Shown here piece by piece: positions 25,987 through 36,277 of a stretch of 52,173 nt of DNA. The notes under the pieces were generated by a model, which had not been told where the DNA came from, made no database searches, and saw only the letters and a list, made by a program, of their open reading frames with translations. This DNA is from an uncultured Lactobacillus sp. GTDB taxonomy: Bacteria > Bacillota > Bacilli > Lactobacillales > Lactobacillaceae. The DNA lies in contig NZ_CAJURR010000006.1 of the NCBI RefSeq assembly GCF_910589175.1, positions 1-52,173 of the forward strand. The letters run 5' to 3'. Every line of letters starts with the position of its first letter. The stretch's first letter is position 1. Both the position numbers and the translations under genes were made by a program.

Positions 25987-27351
25987 TTAGTGTTCAAGCA
26001 TAGCCTTTAAATCATACACAGCTGCTTTAATTTCAGCATCAGTTTTTAAGGCACGAGAAATTTTATCGCAGGCATGCATAACTGTTGTGTGATCCTTACC
26101 ACCAAATTCTTGTCCAATTTTAGGCAAACTAGAATCTGTTAACTCACGAGACAAGTACATTGCAATTTGGCGAGGAACAACAATTTGTTTTACCCGCTTC
26201 TTTCCCTTTAATTCAGTAGTTGAAGTTTGGAAATAGTTAGCCACAACTTCTTGAATCTTGGAAATTTGAAGTCCCCTATTTTTTTGTACCAACTTTAGGT
26301 CAGCTAAGGCTTCTTTAGCTAAGTCAACATTAATATCTTCGCGCTCAATTGTTGCGTGTGCTTGAACCTTAACTAAAGCTCCTTCGAGTTCACGAATATT
26401 GGTATCGACTTGTGAAGCAATATAGTCGAGGGTACTGTCGTCAATTGCGAGGCCATCGGTTTCAGCTTTTTTTCGTAAAATTGCAATTCTCGTCTCTAAA
26501 TCTGGAGGCGTAATTTCAACTTGTAGCCCCCAAGCAAAACGTGAAACTAAACGTTCCGATAATTCAGGAATTTCAGTTGGTAGACGATCACTAGTCATAA
26601 CAATCTGTTTTTGATCATTATAAAGGGTTTCAAAAGTATGGAAAAATTCCTCTTGGATTCCTTCTTTTTTAGAAAAGAATTGAATATCGTCTACTAATAG
26701 GAGATCACAGTTCCGATACTTATTACGAAATTCAGCTTGAGTTTTGTTTTTTATTGAGTTAATAAAATCATTTACGAAAGTCTCACTCTGAATATAAACT
26801 ACTTTTGCATGTGGCTTTTCAGCTAACATTTGATGTCCAATAGCCTGCATTAAGTGGGTTTTACCTAAACCAACGCCACCAAAAATGAATAAAGGATTGT
26901 AAAAACTTCCCGGATTATCGGCGACGGCTAAGGCGGCACCTGCTGCCAGCTTGTTTCCTTCACCTTGAACAAAAGTATCAAAAGTATACTTACTATTTAG
27001 TTGAAGGTCTTGAGCAAATTCATCTCTACGATTTTCTAATATTTCTTGATTGGTTTTAATTCGTGGTTGTGGTGTAACTAAACGCTCAGGTCCCTCTTTA
27101 CCAGCAACTTCAAATTTAGGTTGAATTTCCATATCAGCATAAGCATAGGCTTCTTGAATGAGTTGAGAAGCTAAGTTCTTTTCCCAGTATCCCTTTGCAA
27201 CGGGTGATTCAACAGCGATTATCATTTCTTTTGTCTTTTTATTAAAGGAAATAGGTTTAGTATTTTTAAACCAAGCATTATAGGCAACTGTGCTGTAGCT
27301 TTTTTTCATCTCAGCATTAAAAAATTGCCAAAATTTATCTAGATCAAACAA
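25987..27351 (-). CDS. dnaA: Chromosomal replication initiator DnaA
   Basis: DnaA, 454 residues, is the AAA+ initiator that binds DnaA boxes and melts oriC. Walker A is GGVGLGKTHL and Walker B LLVDDIQFF. The C-terminal DNA-binding helix-turn-helix contains GKDHTTVMHAC. The start is the TTG at 27351: GGAGG lies upstream and the protein then begins MFDLDKFWQFF, as in relatives. A longer reading from 27429 would add 26 unrelated residues and run through a DnaA box. Confidence 0.97.
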   Translation of the reverse strand: MFDLDKFWQFFNAEMKKSYSTVAYNAWFKNTKPISFNKKTKEMIIAVESPVAKGYWEKNLASQLIQEAYAYADMEIQPKFEVAGKEGPERLVTPQPRIKTNQEILENRRDEFAQDLQLNSKYTFDTFVQGEGNKLAAGAALAVADNPGSFYNPLFIFGGVGLGKTHLMQAIGHQMLAEKPHAKVVYIQSETFVNDFINSIKNKTQAEFRNKYRNCDLLLVDDIQFFSKKEGIQEEFFHTFETLYNDQKQIVMTSDRLPTEIPELSERLVSRFAWGLQVEITPPDLETRIAILRKKAETDGLAIDDSTLDYIASQVDTNIRELEGALVKVQAHATIEREDINVDLAKEALADLKLVQKNRGLQISKIQEVVANYFQTSTTELKGKKRVKQIVVPRQIAMYLSRELTDSSLPKIGQEFGGKDHTTVMHACDKISRALKTDAEIKAAVYDLKAMLEH

Positions 27352-27756
27352 AAAAATTCCTCCAAATACTGTATTATCCACAGAATAAGTCAAAATAAGT
27401 TTAGCATGAATCAAAAAAGTTTTCCACAAGGGATAAAAAGAATTAACAAATTCACAGCATTGTGGAAAATAAAAAAATAGAAATCCACTGAAGCATGAAA
27501 TAAAATTTCAAGTCCAAGTTTTCCACAAAGACTTGTGGGTTTATTACGAGCTATAGCTCGGCAATTTATGTCGAAAAAATAATATTTTCCACAGGATGTT
27601 TATTATATTCTAAACAGGGTGTGAATTGTGCATAACTCTGAGAATGATCTTGTTGATAAAAAACAAATAAAAAATTAAAAAGAAGATATCCACAAAAAAT
27701 AATTTGAAAAATGCTTTAAAAATTACTTTTCTTTTTAGGAAAATTTTGATAAGGAC
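27352..27756. other. oriC: Chromosomal replication origin (oriC)
   Basis: This AT-rich gap between dnaA and rpmH holds at least seven DnaA boxes: 27374-27382 (perfect TTATCCACA), 27420-27428, 27461-27469 (inverted), 27519-27527, 27585-27593 (all TTTTCCACA), 27627-27635 (inverted TTATGCACA) and 27686-27694 (one mismatch). A 14-bp palindrome CGAGCTATAGCTCG sits centrally at 27547-27560. Gene orientations switch here, with leftward genes on one side and rightward on the other. Confidence 0.93.
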
Positions 27757-27785
27757 TTGGTTTTTTCGCATAAATATGCTATTCT
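27757..27785 (+). promoter_or_regulatory. rpmH promoter
   Basis: A -35 TTGGTT (27757-27762), 17-base spacer and -10 TATTCT (27780-27785) precede rpmH by about 50 bases. The GGAGGTG ribosome site follows at about 27820. Confidence 0.6.
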
Positions 27786-27836
27786 ATCTTAGAAATTGTG
27801 CTTATTAAGCATTGAAAAACGGAGGTGCAACATTAA

Positions 27837-27977
27837 ATGTCAACTAAGAGAACTTACCAACCTAAGAAGCGTCACCGTTCACGCGTTCATGGTTTTATGA
27901 AACGTATGGCTACAGCAAACGGCCGTAAGGTTTTAGCAAGACGCCGTAAAAAGGGTAGAAAAGTCTTATCTGCTTAA
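27837..27977 (+). CDS. rpmH: Large-subunit ribosomal protein bL34
   Basis: This 46-residue, very basic protein starts [20 protein letters not shown] and ends in [12 protein letters not shown], the bL34 signature. It is part of the 50S subunit near the peptide exit tunnel. GGAGGTG lies upstream. It is the first gene rightward of oriC and is followed by an internal terminator before rnpA. Confidence 0.97.
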   Translation: MSTKRTYQPKKRHRSRVHGFMKRMATANGRKVLARRRKKGRKVLSA

Positions 27978-27978
27978 G

Positions 27979-28002
27979 CCACTGAAGCTCAGTGGTTTTT
28001 TT
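27979..28002 (+). terminator. Intra-operon terminator between rpmH and rnpA
   Basis: CCACTGA-AGC-TCAGTGG is followed by seven T residues immediately after the rpmH stop. It probably trims expression of rnpA relative to abundant bL34. Confidence 0.8.
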
Positions 28003-28025
28003 AATTTAAGTAAGGATGAACCAGA

Positions 28026-28394
28026 TTGAGAAAAAGCTACCGTGTAAAAACTGAGAGAGACTTTCAAAAAGTTTTTAAAGAAGGACAGTCAATGGCTAAT
28101 CGAGGCTTTGTTGTCTATACCTTACCCAAAGAAAATCAAAAGCATTTTCGCGTTGGAATTTCTGTTGGGAAAAAAGTAGGGCATACGGCGGTAGCACGGA
28201 ATCGCCTCAAAAGGTTCATTCGTGCTACACTGACAGAACTTAAGCCAGAGATAAGGCCTGATTTAGACTTTTTAGTAATAGCTCGACCTTATGCACGAGA
28301 TTTTGATATGGGACGAACCAAGAAGAATCTTATTCATGTTTTAAGGCTGGCTAAGGTCTTATCAAGCGAAGAGACGGAAATTGAGGAAAAGTAG
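28026..28394 (+). CDS. rnpA: Ribonuclease P protein component
   Basis: RnpA, 122 residues, is the protein cofactor of RNase P, which matures the 5' ends of tRNAs. The signature RNR-type motif is present as [12 protein letters not shown] (about 58-69), with the preceding [16 protein letters not shown]. It starts at TTG 28026 (LRKSYRVK... read as Met), with AAGGATG upstream. Its end closely precedes the yidC start. Confidence 0.96.
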   Translation: MRKSYRVKTERDFQKVFKEGQSMANRGFVVYTLPKENQKHFRVGISVGKKVGHTAVARNRLKRFIRATLTELKPEIRPDLDFLVIARPYARDFDMGRTKKNLIHVLRLAKVLSSEETEIEEK

Positions 28395-28395
28395 A

Positions 28396-29271
28396 GTGAG
28401 AAATCATTTGTCTAAGAAAAATTGGAAACTGATTCTATTAGCTTTAGGAATGCTTGCCTTAACTTTAGTAGTTACAGGTTGTGCATCAACTAATGGAACA
28501 AGTGTTGCTCCTATTTCTCATACTAGTGGCAATTGGTGGGATCGGTATATTGTTTACTATATTTCCCAATTTATTCTTTGGATTGCAAGTTTAGTTCATG
28601 ATTCCTATGGTTGGGCAATCATTATCTTTACTATTATAGTAAGAATAATTTTATTACCATTGAATGCCATTTCTATTAGAAGCATGGCTAAGCAACAAAA
28701 AGTGCAACCACAGATGGATGCATTGCGTAAAAAGTATCCAGGTAAGGATGTTGAGTCACGTCAAAAGTTACAAGAAGAAACTAGCAACTTGTATAAAGAA
28801 GCTGGTATTAATCCATATACTGGATGTTTACCAATGTTAATTCAACTGCCAGTTATGTATGCCTTGTATCAAGCAATTTGGCGGACTCCACAGTTGCAAA
28901 ATGGTCGGTTTTTGTGGATGGATTTGGGACGTCCCGATCCATATTACATCATGCCTATCTTGGCGGCTGTATTCACTTTTATGAGTACATACATCAGTCA
29001 GATGTCAACGCCCCAATCCTCACAAAATGGAATGACTAAGGGAATGACATACTTGATGCCTCTTATTATTGGGGTTTCAGCAATTGGTATCCAATCTGCG
29101 ATTTCACTTTACTGGGTGATTTCCAACCTATTCCAAGTAATTCAAACCTTTATTTTGCAAAATCCATTCAAGTATCAACGTGAACTTGAGGAACAAAAGA
29201 AGGAAGAACGTGAACGTCAGCGCAAAGTTCGTCGCGCATACAAGCGTTTAGGACGTAAACAACAAAAATAA
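28396..29271 (+). CDS. yidC: Membrane protein insertase YidC/OxaA (lipoprotein)
   Basis: This 291-residue insertase folds and inserts membrane proteins with or without Sec. It has an N-terminal lipoprotein signal with lipobox VTGC, five TM helices and a basic C-terminal tail (KKEERERQRKVRRAYKRLGR) that contacts ribosomes. The conserved Arg in the hydrophilic groove lies in the first core helix (FTIIVRIILLPL). The GTG at 28396 is chosen because GAGG lies 9 bases upstream; it follows the rnpA stop by one base. It is the SpoIIIJ-type paralogue by position. Confidence 0.95.
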   Translation: MRNHLSKKNWKLILLALGMLALTLVVTGCASTNGTSVAPISHTSGNWWDRYIVYYISQFILWIASLVHDSYGWAIIIFTIIVRIILLPLNAISIRSMAKQQKVQPQMDALRKKYPGKDVESRQKLQEETSNLYKEAGINPYTGCLPMLIQLPVMYALYQAIWRTPQLQNGRFLWMDLGRPDPYYIMPILAAVFTFMSTYISQMSTPQSSQNGMTKGMTYLMPLIIGVSAIGIQSAISLYWVISNLFQVIQTFILQNPFKYQRELEEQKKEERERQRKVRRAYKRLGRKQQK

Positions 29272-29300
29272 ATTATCTTTAATTTGAAGATAAAGTAGTC

Positions 29301-29353
29301 AAAGTGCTTTATCCATCATTATTTTTTGTAGTGGTGGAGTGGGCACTTTTTTT
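29301..29353 (+). terminator. Probable terminator between yidC and mnmE
   Basis: AAAGTGC (29301-29307) pairs with GCACTTT (29343-29349), an inner CCATCATT/AGTGGTGG pairing adds to the stem, and a T run follows. The loop is long. Confidence 0.55.
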
Positions 29354-29380
29354 ATTGAGATATTTTATGTAGGTGAAAAA

Positions 29381-30766
29381 ATGGCACAAGTATTAACACA
29401 ATTTGATACAATCGCTGCAATTTCTACTCCTATTGGCGAAGGAGGTATATCAATTGTTCGTCTATCTGGTGAAGATGCAGTAGCGATTGCTAATAAACTT
29501 TTTAAAGGAGCAGATTTAACTAAGGTTCCCTCACATACAATCCACTATGGGCATATCATTGATCCTAAAACTAAGGATGTTGTAGATGAGACAATGGTTA
29601 GTGTGTTACGCGCACCAAAAACTTTCACTCGAGAAGATATGGTTGAAATCAATTGTCATGGTGGAATGATTGTAACTAATGATATTTTGCAGCTACTTTT
29701 GGCAAACGGTGCTCGAATGGCTGATCCGGGTGAATTTACTAAGCGCGCCTTTATGAATGGTCGTATTGACTTGACGCAAGCTGAATCTGTAATGGATATT
29801 GTTCGGGCTAAGACGGATAAGTCTCGTCAAGTTGCTATGACACAATTAGCTGGTGGATTGTTAGATAAAATTAGAACAATGCGCCAGGAACTGTTAGATA
29901 CAATGGCTCATGAGGAAGTTAATATTGATTATCCAGAATATGATATGGACGATTTAACTTCTCAAGAAATGAAAAAGAAAGCAGAAGAAGTTTCAAAGCA
30001 AATTGATCAATTGCTAAAAACAGCTCAGGAAGGGAAAATTATCCGTAATGGTCTAGCAACGGCTATCGTGGGAAGACCAAATGTCGGTAAGTCCTCTCTT
30101 TTGAATTATTTAACGCAGGACGATAAAGCTATTGTTACGGATATTGCAGGAACAACTAGAGATACGCTTGAAGAATATGTTTCTGTTAAGGGGGTGCCCC
30201 TGAAGTTAATTGATACTGCTGGGATTCACCATACAGAAGACAAGGTTGAAAAAATTGGAGTTGAACGCTCAAAGAAAGCTATCGCTGAAGCTGATTTAGT
30301 ACTTTTACTTCTGGATGCAAGTCAAGATTTAACAGACGAAGACAAGAATTTATTAAATCTAACTGCTAATAAAAAAAGAATTATTATTTTAAATAAACAA
30401 GATTTAGGCACAAAAATTTCCCAGGAAATGATAAGAGAAATTACTGATAATCCAATTATTGTAACTTCGATCTTAAAGCAAAAAAATATGGATGCTCTTG
30501 AGAATGCAATTGAGCAATTATTCTTTAGCGGAATAGAAAATTCACAAAATCAAATCTTGGTAACAAATCAAAGACAAGCTGGTTTATTAGCGAAAGCAAA
30601 GCAATCTTTAGAAGACGTTGTTAGGGGAATTGATGATGCAATGCCTTTAGATTTGGTTCAAATTGATCTCAAAAATGCTTGGGATACTTTGGGTGAAATT
30701 ACTGGTGAAAGTGCACCTGATGAATTAATTACCCAACTATTTAGTCAATTCTGTCTTGGAAAGTAG
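29381..30766 (+). CDS. mnmE: tRNA modification GTPase MnmE (TrmE)
   Basis: MnmE, 461 residues, works with MnmG to add cmnm5 groups to wobble U34 of certain tRNAs. The N-terminal tetrahydrofolate-binding domain starts [14 protein letters not shown]. The inserted G domain has G1 [10 protein letters not shown]3 DTAG and G4 NKQD. The C-terminal catalytic cysteine lies in the final FCLGK. The ATG at 29381 has AGGTGA upstream; in-frame codons before it are within the terminator region. Confidence 0.97.
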   Translation: MAQVLTQFDTIAAISTPIGEGGISIVRLSGEDAVAIANKLFKGADLTKVPSHTIHYGHIIDPKTKDVVDETMVSVLRAPKTFTREDMVEINCHGGMIVTNDILQLLLANGARMADPGEFTKRAFMNGRIDLTQAESVMDIVRAKTDKSRQVAMTQLAGGLLDKIRTMRQELLDTMAHEEVNIDYPEYDMDDLTSQEMKKKAEEVSKQIDQLLKTAQEGKIIRNGLATAIVGRPNVGKSSLLNYLTQDDKAIVTDIAGTTRDTLEEYVSVKGVPLKLIDTAGIHHTEDKVEKIGVERSKKAIAEADLVLLLLDASQDLTDEDKNLLNLTANKKRIIILNKQDLGTKISQEMIREITDNPIIVTSILKQKNMDALENAIEQLFFSGIENSQNQILVTNQRQAGLLAKAKQSLEDVVRGIDDAMPLDLVQIDLKNAWDTLGEITGESAPDELITQLFSQFCLGK

Positions 30767-30773
30767 GATGAAA

Positions 30774-32672
30774 ATGAAGACTTACGAATCAAATGAATAT
30801 GATGTAATTGTTGTTGGAGCAGGTCATGCGGGAGTAGAAGCAGCCTTAGCAGCAGCTCGAATGGGAGAAAAGACACTTCTTTTAACGATCAATTTAGATA
30901 TGGTAGCTTTTATGCCATGTAACCCATCAGTTGGTGGACCAGCAAAGGGTACTGTGGTACGTGAAATCGATGCTCTTGGCGGAGAAATGGGTAAAAACAT
31001 TGATGCCACTTATATTCAAATGAGAATGCTTAATACGGGAAAAGGTCCTGCAGTTAGAGCATTGCGAGCACAAGCCGACAAATGGCAATATCATGAGCGT
31101 ATGAAAGATACAATTGAAAATGAGCCTAATTTAACTTTACGTCAAGCTGTCGCAGATGAGCTGATCGTTGAAGATGGAGTATGTAAAGGCTTGATTACTA
31201 ATACTGGTGCAAAGTATTATGCTAAAAGCGTAGTCTTGACCACGGGAACAGCCGCTAGAGGAAAAATTATTATTGGAGAATTGGCTTATTCTTCAGGTCC
31301 TAATAACTCACTTCCATCTATTAAATTACCTGAAAATCTTGAAAAATTAGGCTTTAAATTACGTCGGTTTAAGACTGGTACTCCTCCTCGAGTTGATGGC
31401 AATACCATTGATTATTCAAAAACTGAAGAAGAGCCTGGAGACAAAGAGCCAAGACATTTTTCTTACACTAGTAAAGATAGTGACTACCTAGAAGATCAAA
31501 TGTCTTGTTACATGACTTATACTAACACCGTAACGCATGATATTATTCGTGCAAATCTTGATCGTGCCCCAATGTTTTCTGGAGTTATCAAGGGTGTAGG
31601 CCCACGTTACTGCCCTTCAATTGAAGATAAGGTAGTTCGTTTTGCAGATAAAGATCGTCACCAAATTTTCTTGGAGCCAGAAGGACGCCATACTAAGGAA
31701 ATATACGTAGGTGACTTTTCTACTTCAATGCCTGAAGAAGTACAATTGAAGATGCTTCATAGTGTTGCTGGTCTAGAAAAAGCAGAATTAATGCGCCCAG
31801 GATATGCAATTGAATATGACGTAATTGAACCTTGGCAATTAAAGCATACATTAGAGACAAAAAATATTAAGCACCTCTTCACTGCTGGTCAAATGAACGG
31901 AACATCGGGTTATGAAGAAGCAGCCGGTCAAGGATTAATTGCTGGTATCAATGCAGCCTTAAGCGCTCAAAATAAGCCTGGATTTACTTTACAACGTGAT
32001 GAAGCATATATTGGGGTCTTAATTGATGACCTAGTAACTAAAGGAACAAATGAGCCGTATCGTTTGCTTACTAGTCGTGCAGAATATCGTCTTCTTCTTC
32101 GTCACGACAATGCTGATTTACGTCTAACTGAAAAAGGTCATGAATTAGGATTAATTTCAGAAGATCGTTATAAGGAATTCCAAGATAAAAAGCAAGCTAT
32201 TTCCCGGGCAATGGAAGCTATTAAGAAAGTTACTATTCACCCTACTGATGAGGTTCAAGAATATTTAGCTAGTGTTAAGCAAGATCGTTTAAATGCAGGA
32301 GTTAGCGGCGCAGACTTTTTGAAGCGACCACGTGTAACTTTTGATGCAGTTGAAAAATTAAGTGGTGAAACTTTAGCTACTGATCGCTACGTGAAAGAAC
32401 AAGTTGAAATTGCATTGAAGTATGAAGGTTATATCAAGAAAGAAAAGACTTTGGTTGATCGTTTGCATCGACTTGAATCAAAGAAAATTCCAGTAGATAT
32501 TGACTACAATGCAATTCCAAGTTTGGCAACTGAGGCGCGTCAAAAATTTGAAAAGATTCGTCCTGAGTCAATTGCTCAAGCTGAGAGAATTTCTGGTGTA
32601 AATCCAGCTGATTTAGCAATTTTAACCGCATATATTCAACAAGGAAGAATTGCAAAGATAAAAAATAAATAA
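30774..32672 (+). CDS. mnmG: tRNA uridine 5-carboxymethylaminomethyl modification enzyme MnmG (GidA)
   Basis: MnmG, 632 residues, is the FAD/NADH partner of MnmE. The Rossmann motif [19 protein letters not shown] lies near the N-terminus, followed by the family signatures [11 protein letters not shown] and [13 protein letters not shown]. The ATG at 30774 (MKTYESNEY) has AGGATG upstream; ATG 30768 is a possible alternative. It follows mnmE by only a few bases. Confidence 0.97.
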   Translation: MKTYESNEYDVIVVGAGHAGVEAALAAARMGEKTLLLTINLDMVAFMPCNPSVGGPAKGTVVREIDALGGEMGKNIDATYIQMRMLNTGKGPAVRALRAQADKWQYHERMKDTIENEPNLTLRQAVADELIVEDGVCKGLITNTGAKYYAKSVVLTTGTAARGKIIIGELAYSSGPNNSLPSIKLPENLEKLGFKLRRFKTGTPPRVDGNTIDYSKTEEEPGDKEPRHFSYTSKDSDYLEDQMSCYMTYTNTVTHDIIRANLDRAPMFSGVIKGVGPRYCPSIEDKVVRFADKDRHQIFLEPEGRHTKEIYVGDFSTSMPEEVQLKMLHSVAGLEKAELMRPGYAIEYDVIEPWQLKHTLETKNIKHLFTAGQMNGTSGYEEAAGQGLIAGINAALSAQNKPGFTLQRDEAYIGVLIDDLVTKGTNEPYRLLTSRAEYRLLLRHDNADLRLTEKGHELGLISEDRYKEFQDKKQAISRAMEAIKKVTIHPTDEVQEYLASVKQDRLNAGVSGADFLKRPRVTFDAVEKLSGETLATDRYVKEQVEIALKYEGYIKKEKTLVDRLHRLESKKIPVDIDYNAIPSLATEARQKFEKIRPESIAQAERISGVNPADLAILTAYIQQGRIAKIKNK

Positions 32673-32679
32673 CTATTTT

Positions 32680-32716
32680 AAGGTAAAAAAATAAAAAATT
32701 TTTTTACCTTTTTTTG
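32680..32716 (+). terminator. Terminator after mnmG
   Basis: AAGGTAAAAAAAT/ATTTTTTTACCTT forms an A/U-rich stem with extra T residues downstream. Confidence 0.7.
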
Positions 32717-32836
32717 TTGAGTATGATCACTTAATCACAGTTTAAAGTTGCTACCTAGCGAGAAATTTCGTAAAAGAGTAAATAGTTTGTGAATTAATTA
32801 TTTTTAATAATGAGAAAATACTGGTCTATCAATATT

Positions 32837-32850
32837 AGGAACCGCTTTCA
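32837..32850 (+). promoter_or_regulatory. cre site upstream of pyruvate oxidase
   Basis: AGGAACCGCTTTCA matches the CcpA consensus at 12 of 14 positions and lies 65 bases before the oxidase start. This suggests glucose-dependent control of aerobic pyruvate use. Confidence 0.5.
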
Positions 32851-32914
32851 ATTATGTTACAAATGTGTTTTAATCAAAGTGTAAGAAAAAACATTAAGGA
32901 GATGCTTATAGACT

Positions 32915-34723
32915 ATGACAAAGATTAGCGGCTCAGATGCAATGTTCCAAGTCTTGTATGATTGGGGTATTGATCATATATACGGTTTTCCAGGTGGATC
33001 ATTTGACTCAACAATGAATGCAATTCATAACTGGAAAGATAAGATAAAGTTTATTGAAGTAAGACATGAAGAAGCTGGAGCCTTAGCAGCTTCTGCTGAA
33101 TATAAAATTAGTGGGAAAGTAGGAGTTTGTTTTGGTTCTGCTGGTCCTGGTGCCGTTCACTTAATGAACGGACTATATGATGCAAAATATGATAAGACAC
33201 CAATGGTTGCGATTGTTGCTAATGTTCCAACAAGTCGTCAAGATATTGATTTCTTCCAAGCTTTTGATGAAAAGCCATGGTTTGATCCAGTTGCTGTTTG
33301 GAATCACCAAGCAAAGACAGCGGAAGCTATTCCAGTTTTAATGGATGAAGCAATTCGTCAAGCTTATCAAAAGAAGGGCCCAGCTGTTTTAATCTTACCG
33401 AAGGACTTTGGTTGGGATAAGATTGAAGATAACTTCCGTAATAACGCAGCAGCACATAAAGTTGTTCCTAATTTCTCAGCACCACGTAAGGAACAAATTG
33501 ATAAAGCTCTTGAATTAATTAAAGAAGCTAAAAATCCGATTGTTTACTTTGGTCATGGTGCACAAGATGCTAGTGCAGAATTAAAGGAATTTTCTGATAA
33601 ATTTAAGATGCCACTAGTCTCATCAGTTTTAGGAAAAGGAATTGTTGAGGATGAGTTCCCAGCATATATGGGTTCAATTGGTCGTGTAGGTGCTAAGCCA
33701 AGTAATGACATTCAAACTCATGCTGATTTAGTAGTTTGGGTTGGTAACAATTCACCATTCTCTGTCTTCTTCTTCAATCCTAAGGCAAAAGTAATCCAGA
33801 TTGATATTAATTCAGAAAGATTGGGCAAGCGTCATGCTGTAACTGTTCCAATGTTAGCTGATTCTAAGAAAACTTTACGTGCTTTAATTGAAGCAGGCGA
33901 AAGTCGTGCAGAATCCCCATTATATAAGGCTGCTCTTGCTGATCGGGAGAACTGGGAAGCTTGGCTTGAGAGCTTTAATGATTCAGATGAAATCCCAATG
34001 AGAGTAGAGCCAATTTTTGATGTAATCAATAAAAAGGCTGCTAATGACGCTGTATTTGCAGTAGATGTAGGTAATGTAAATATTAATTTTGATCGTTTGA
34101 TGCATCTACATGATGATCAGAAATGGACTACTTCCGGCTTATATGCAACTATGGGCTACGGTGCTCCAGCTGCTTTAGCTGCCGCAACTATTTATCCAGA
34201 TCGTGAAGTATGGAATCTAGCTGGTGATGGTGGTTTTGCCATGATGAATCAAGAGCTTTTAACACAAGCGCGCTACAATATGCATGTCATTAATGTGGTA
34301 TTCACTAATGAAACTTTGGGTTATATTGAAGCTGAACAGGTTGATGAATCTCACCAACCATTATCTGGTGTAAAGCTTCCTGACAATGATTGGGCTATGA
34401 CTGCTGAAGGTATGAATGTAAAAGGCTTTACTGTTCGTACTAAGAGAGAATTTGAAGATGCAGTAGCTGCTGCTCAACAAATGGAAGGACCAGTTTTGAT
34501 TGACTGTAAGATTACTCATGATATGCCATATTCAACTGAATTAAATACTTTAGACGATCCCGCTTTCGTTGCTAAATATGATGCTCAAGCTTTGAAGCCA
34601 TTTAGTTACTTTGCTGGTAAGTATGGAGTAGAAGCAGATGCTGCTTCTGGTGCATCTGAACATACTGAAGCAGAGCCAGTTGAAGCTAAAGAAGATGCTT
34701 CATCTGGCGCATCACGCCATTAA
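32915..34723 (+). CDS. pox: Pyruvate oxidase (H2O2- and acetyl-phosphate-forming)
   Basis: This 602-residue TPP/FAD enzyme converts pyruvate, phosphate and O2 to acetyl phosphate, CO2 and H2O2. It has the N-terminal PYR domain (GFPGGSFDSTMNAIH, RHEEAGALAA with the TPP glutamate), a FAD-binding middle domain, and a C-terminal TPP domain with GDGGFAMMNQELLTQARY. Length is normal except for an extra C-terminal Ala/Ser/Glu-rich tail of about 30 residues containing AASGASEH and ASSGASRH, an internal duplication. It is a single-gene unit behind a cre site. Confidence 0.93.
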   Translation: MTKISGSDAMFQVLYDWGIDHIYGFPGGSFDSTMNAIHNWKDKIKFIEVRHEEAGALAASAEYKISGKVGVCFGSAGPGAVHLMNGLYDAKYDKTPMVAIVANVPTSRQDIDFFQAFDEKPWFDPVAVWNHQAKTAEAIPVLMDEAIRQAYQKKGPAVLILPKDFGWDKIEDNFRNNAAAHKVVPNFSAPRKEQIDKALELIKEAKNPIVYFGHGAQDASAELKEFSDKFKMPLVSSVLGKGIVEDEFPAYMGSIGRVGAKPSNDIQTHADLVVWVGNNSPFSVFFFNPKAKVIQIDINSERLGKRHAVTVPMLADSKKTLRALIEAGESRAESPLYKAALADRENWEAWLESFNDSDEIPMRVEPIFDVINKKAANDAVFAVDVGNVNINFDRLMHLHDDQKWTTSGLYATMGYGAPAALAAATIYPDREVWNLAGDGGFAMMNQELLTQARYNMHVINVVFTNETLGYIEAEQVDESHQPLSGVKLPDNDWAMTAEGMNVKGFTVRTKREFEDAVAAAQQMEGPVLIDCKITHDMPYSTELNTLDDPAFVAKYDAQALKPFSYFAGKYGVEADAASGASEHTEAEPVEAKEDASSGASRH

Positions 34724-34740
34724 TTTCCTAGGAAATAATT

Positions 34741-34778
34741 AAATAAAGAGTTCACATAGCTGAACTCTTTATTTTTTT
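34741..34778 (+). terminator. Terminator after pyruvate oxidase
   Basis: A 14-bp stem, AAATAAAGAGTTCA/TGAACTCTTTATTT, with a 6-base loop and T run. Confidence 0.88.
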
Positions 34779-34868
34779 AATAAAAAGTAAGCAAAATTGT
34801 GCGAAATTCATAATAAAAAAGTATACTAGTAGATGAACGAATTTTATTAAATATGTGGAGGCAAAAAT

Positions 34869-36257
34869 ATGCAACAATTTGGGGTTATTGGCTTGTCCGT
34901 TATGGGGAAAAACCTTGCCTTAAACGTTAAAAATCATGGCTACTCTGTCTCTGGATTTTCAATTGATAAGCCAGAGGTTGATGCTTTAGCAAAATATGAA
35001 GATAAGAATTTGAAGCCAACTTATACTTGGGAAGAATTTGTTAATTCACTAGAAAAGCCACGAAAAATCTTGATTCAAATCATGGCTGGTAAACCAGTTG
35101 ATGAAACTTTACAAAAACTATTGCCTCTTTTAGACAAGGGCGATATTTTAATTGACGGTGGTAATTCTAATTTCCATGATACTAATCGTCGTTATAAGGA
35201 AATGGAAAAGCATGGTATTCACTTCATCGGTATGGGTGTCTCTGGCGGTGAAGAAGGAGCTTTGAACGGCCCTGCTTTAATGCCAGGTGGTGACGAAAAG
35301 GCTTATGAAGAAGTAGCACCAATCCTTGAAGCTATGGCTGCCAAGACTCCAACTGGCCAACCATGTGTTGGCTATATTGGGCCAGCAGGTAGTGGTCACT
35401 ATGTGAAGATGGTTCACAATGGTATTGAATATGGTATTATGCAGATTATTTCTGAAGTATACGATGTTCTCCGCACTGTTGGTCATTATTCAAACGATGA
35501 AATGAGTGAAATCTTTAAGAATTGGGATAAGGGTGGTTTACAAGCTTATTTAATTGAAATCACCTCTAAGGTCTTAAAACAAAAGGATAACTTGACTGAT
35601 GATCATATTATTGATCATATTTTAAATGAAGCTTCTTATAAGGGAACAGGTAACTGGATGCTTGAAGATGCAATTCGTCTAGGTGCGCCAATTACTGTAA
35701 TTGCAGAAGCTGTTCTTGCTCGCTTTATGTCAAAAGCAACTTTAAGAAATGATCCTGAACCAAAGATTGATCCAGAAAAGGCTCCAAAAGACTTAGTTGA
35801 TCAACTCGCAAAGGCCCTCTACTTAGCTATGGCTGTTTCATACGGTCAAGGATTTGAACAGCTAACCATGGCCGCAAAAGCTTACAACTGGCGTTTGCAC
35901 TATTCAACTATTGCCCAAAACTGGGAAGCTGGCTGTATTATTCGCTCACAAATGCTTCATGATATTAAGTTTGCTTATAATGCTGATAAAGACTTGCCTA
36001 ACTTATTCAAGGCTCCATTTTTTGATAAGGTAAAGAAAGAAAATATTGGCGCTCTTAGAGATGTGGTTAAAATTGCGGCTGATGCTGGCGTACCAACTCC
36101 AACTCTTAGTGCAGCTTTGAATTACTTGGAATCTATTTTTAATCCACGCTTACCTCAAAACATTATTCAAGGTCAACGTGATTACTTTGGTGCTCACACT
36201 TACCAAAGAAATGATCGTCCAGGTACTTTCCATACTGAATGGTACGAAGAAAAATAA
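34869..36257 (+). CDS. gnd: 6-phosphogluconate dehydrogenase, decarboxylating
   Basis: This 462-residue enzyme oxidises 6-phosphogluconate to ribulose 5-phosphate with CO2 and NADPH. It has an N-terminal Rossmann fold GVIGLSVMGKNLALN (the first glycine motif has Ser in place of the usual Ala), DGGNSNFHDTNRRY, the active-site signature GPAGSGHYVKMVHNGIEYG and a C-terminal all-helical domain. Length is close to the usual 470. It is a single gene ending at a parS-like site and terminator. Confidence 0.95.
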   Translation: MQQFGVIGLSVMGKNLALNVKNHGYSVSGFSIDKPEVDALAKYEDKNLKPTYTWEEFVNSLEKPRKILIQIMAGKPVDETLQKLLPLLDKGDILIDGGNSNFHDTNRRYKEMEKHGIHFIGMGVSGGEEGALNGPALMPGGDEKAYEEVAPILEAMAAKTPTGQPCVGYIGPAGSGHYVKMVHNGIEYGIMQIISEVYDVLRTVGHYSNDEMSEIFKNWDKGGLQAYLIEITSKVLKQKDNLTDDHIIDHILNEASYKGTGNWMLEDAIRLGAPITVIAEAVLARFMSKATLRNDPEPKIDPEKAPKDLVDQLAKALYLAMAVSYGQGFEQLTMAAKAYNWRLHYSTIAQNWEAGCIIRSQMLHDIKFAYNADKDLPNLFKAPFFDKVKKENIGALRDVVKIAADAGVPTPTLSAALNYLESIFNPRLPQNIIQGQRDYFGAHTYQRNDRPGTFHTEWYEEK

Positions 36258-36260
36258 CAA

Positions 36261-36276
36261 TGTTTCACATGAAACT
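36261..36276. other. parS: parS-like ParB-binding site
   Basis: TGTTTCACATGAAACT matches parS at 14 of 16 positions with a perfect 14-base palindrome GTTTCACATGAAAC. It sits, like the 11335 site, between a stop codon and its terminator, about 9 kb from oriC. Confidence 0.7.
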
Positions 36277-36277
36277 A

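Noticed and set aside
27352..27429. Longer N-terminus of DnaA from 27429
   Set aside because: The extra residues do not resemble DnaA, cross a DnaA box and precede the GGAGG that serves the TTG at 27351.
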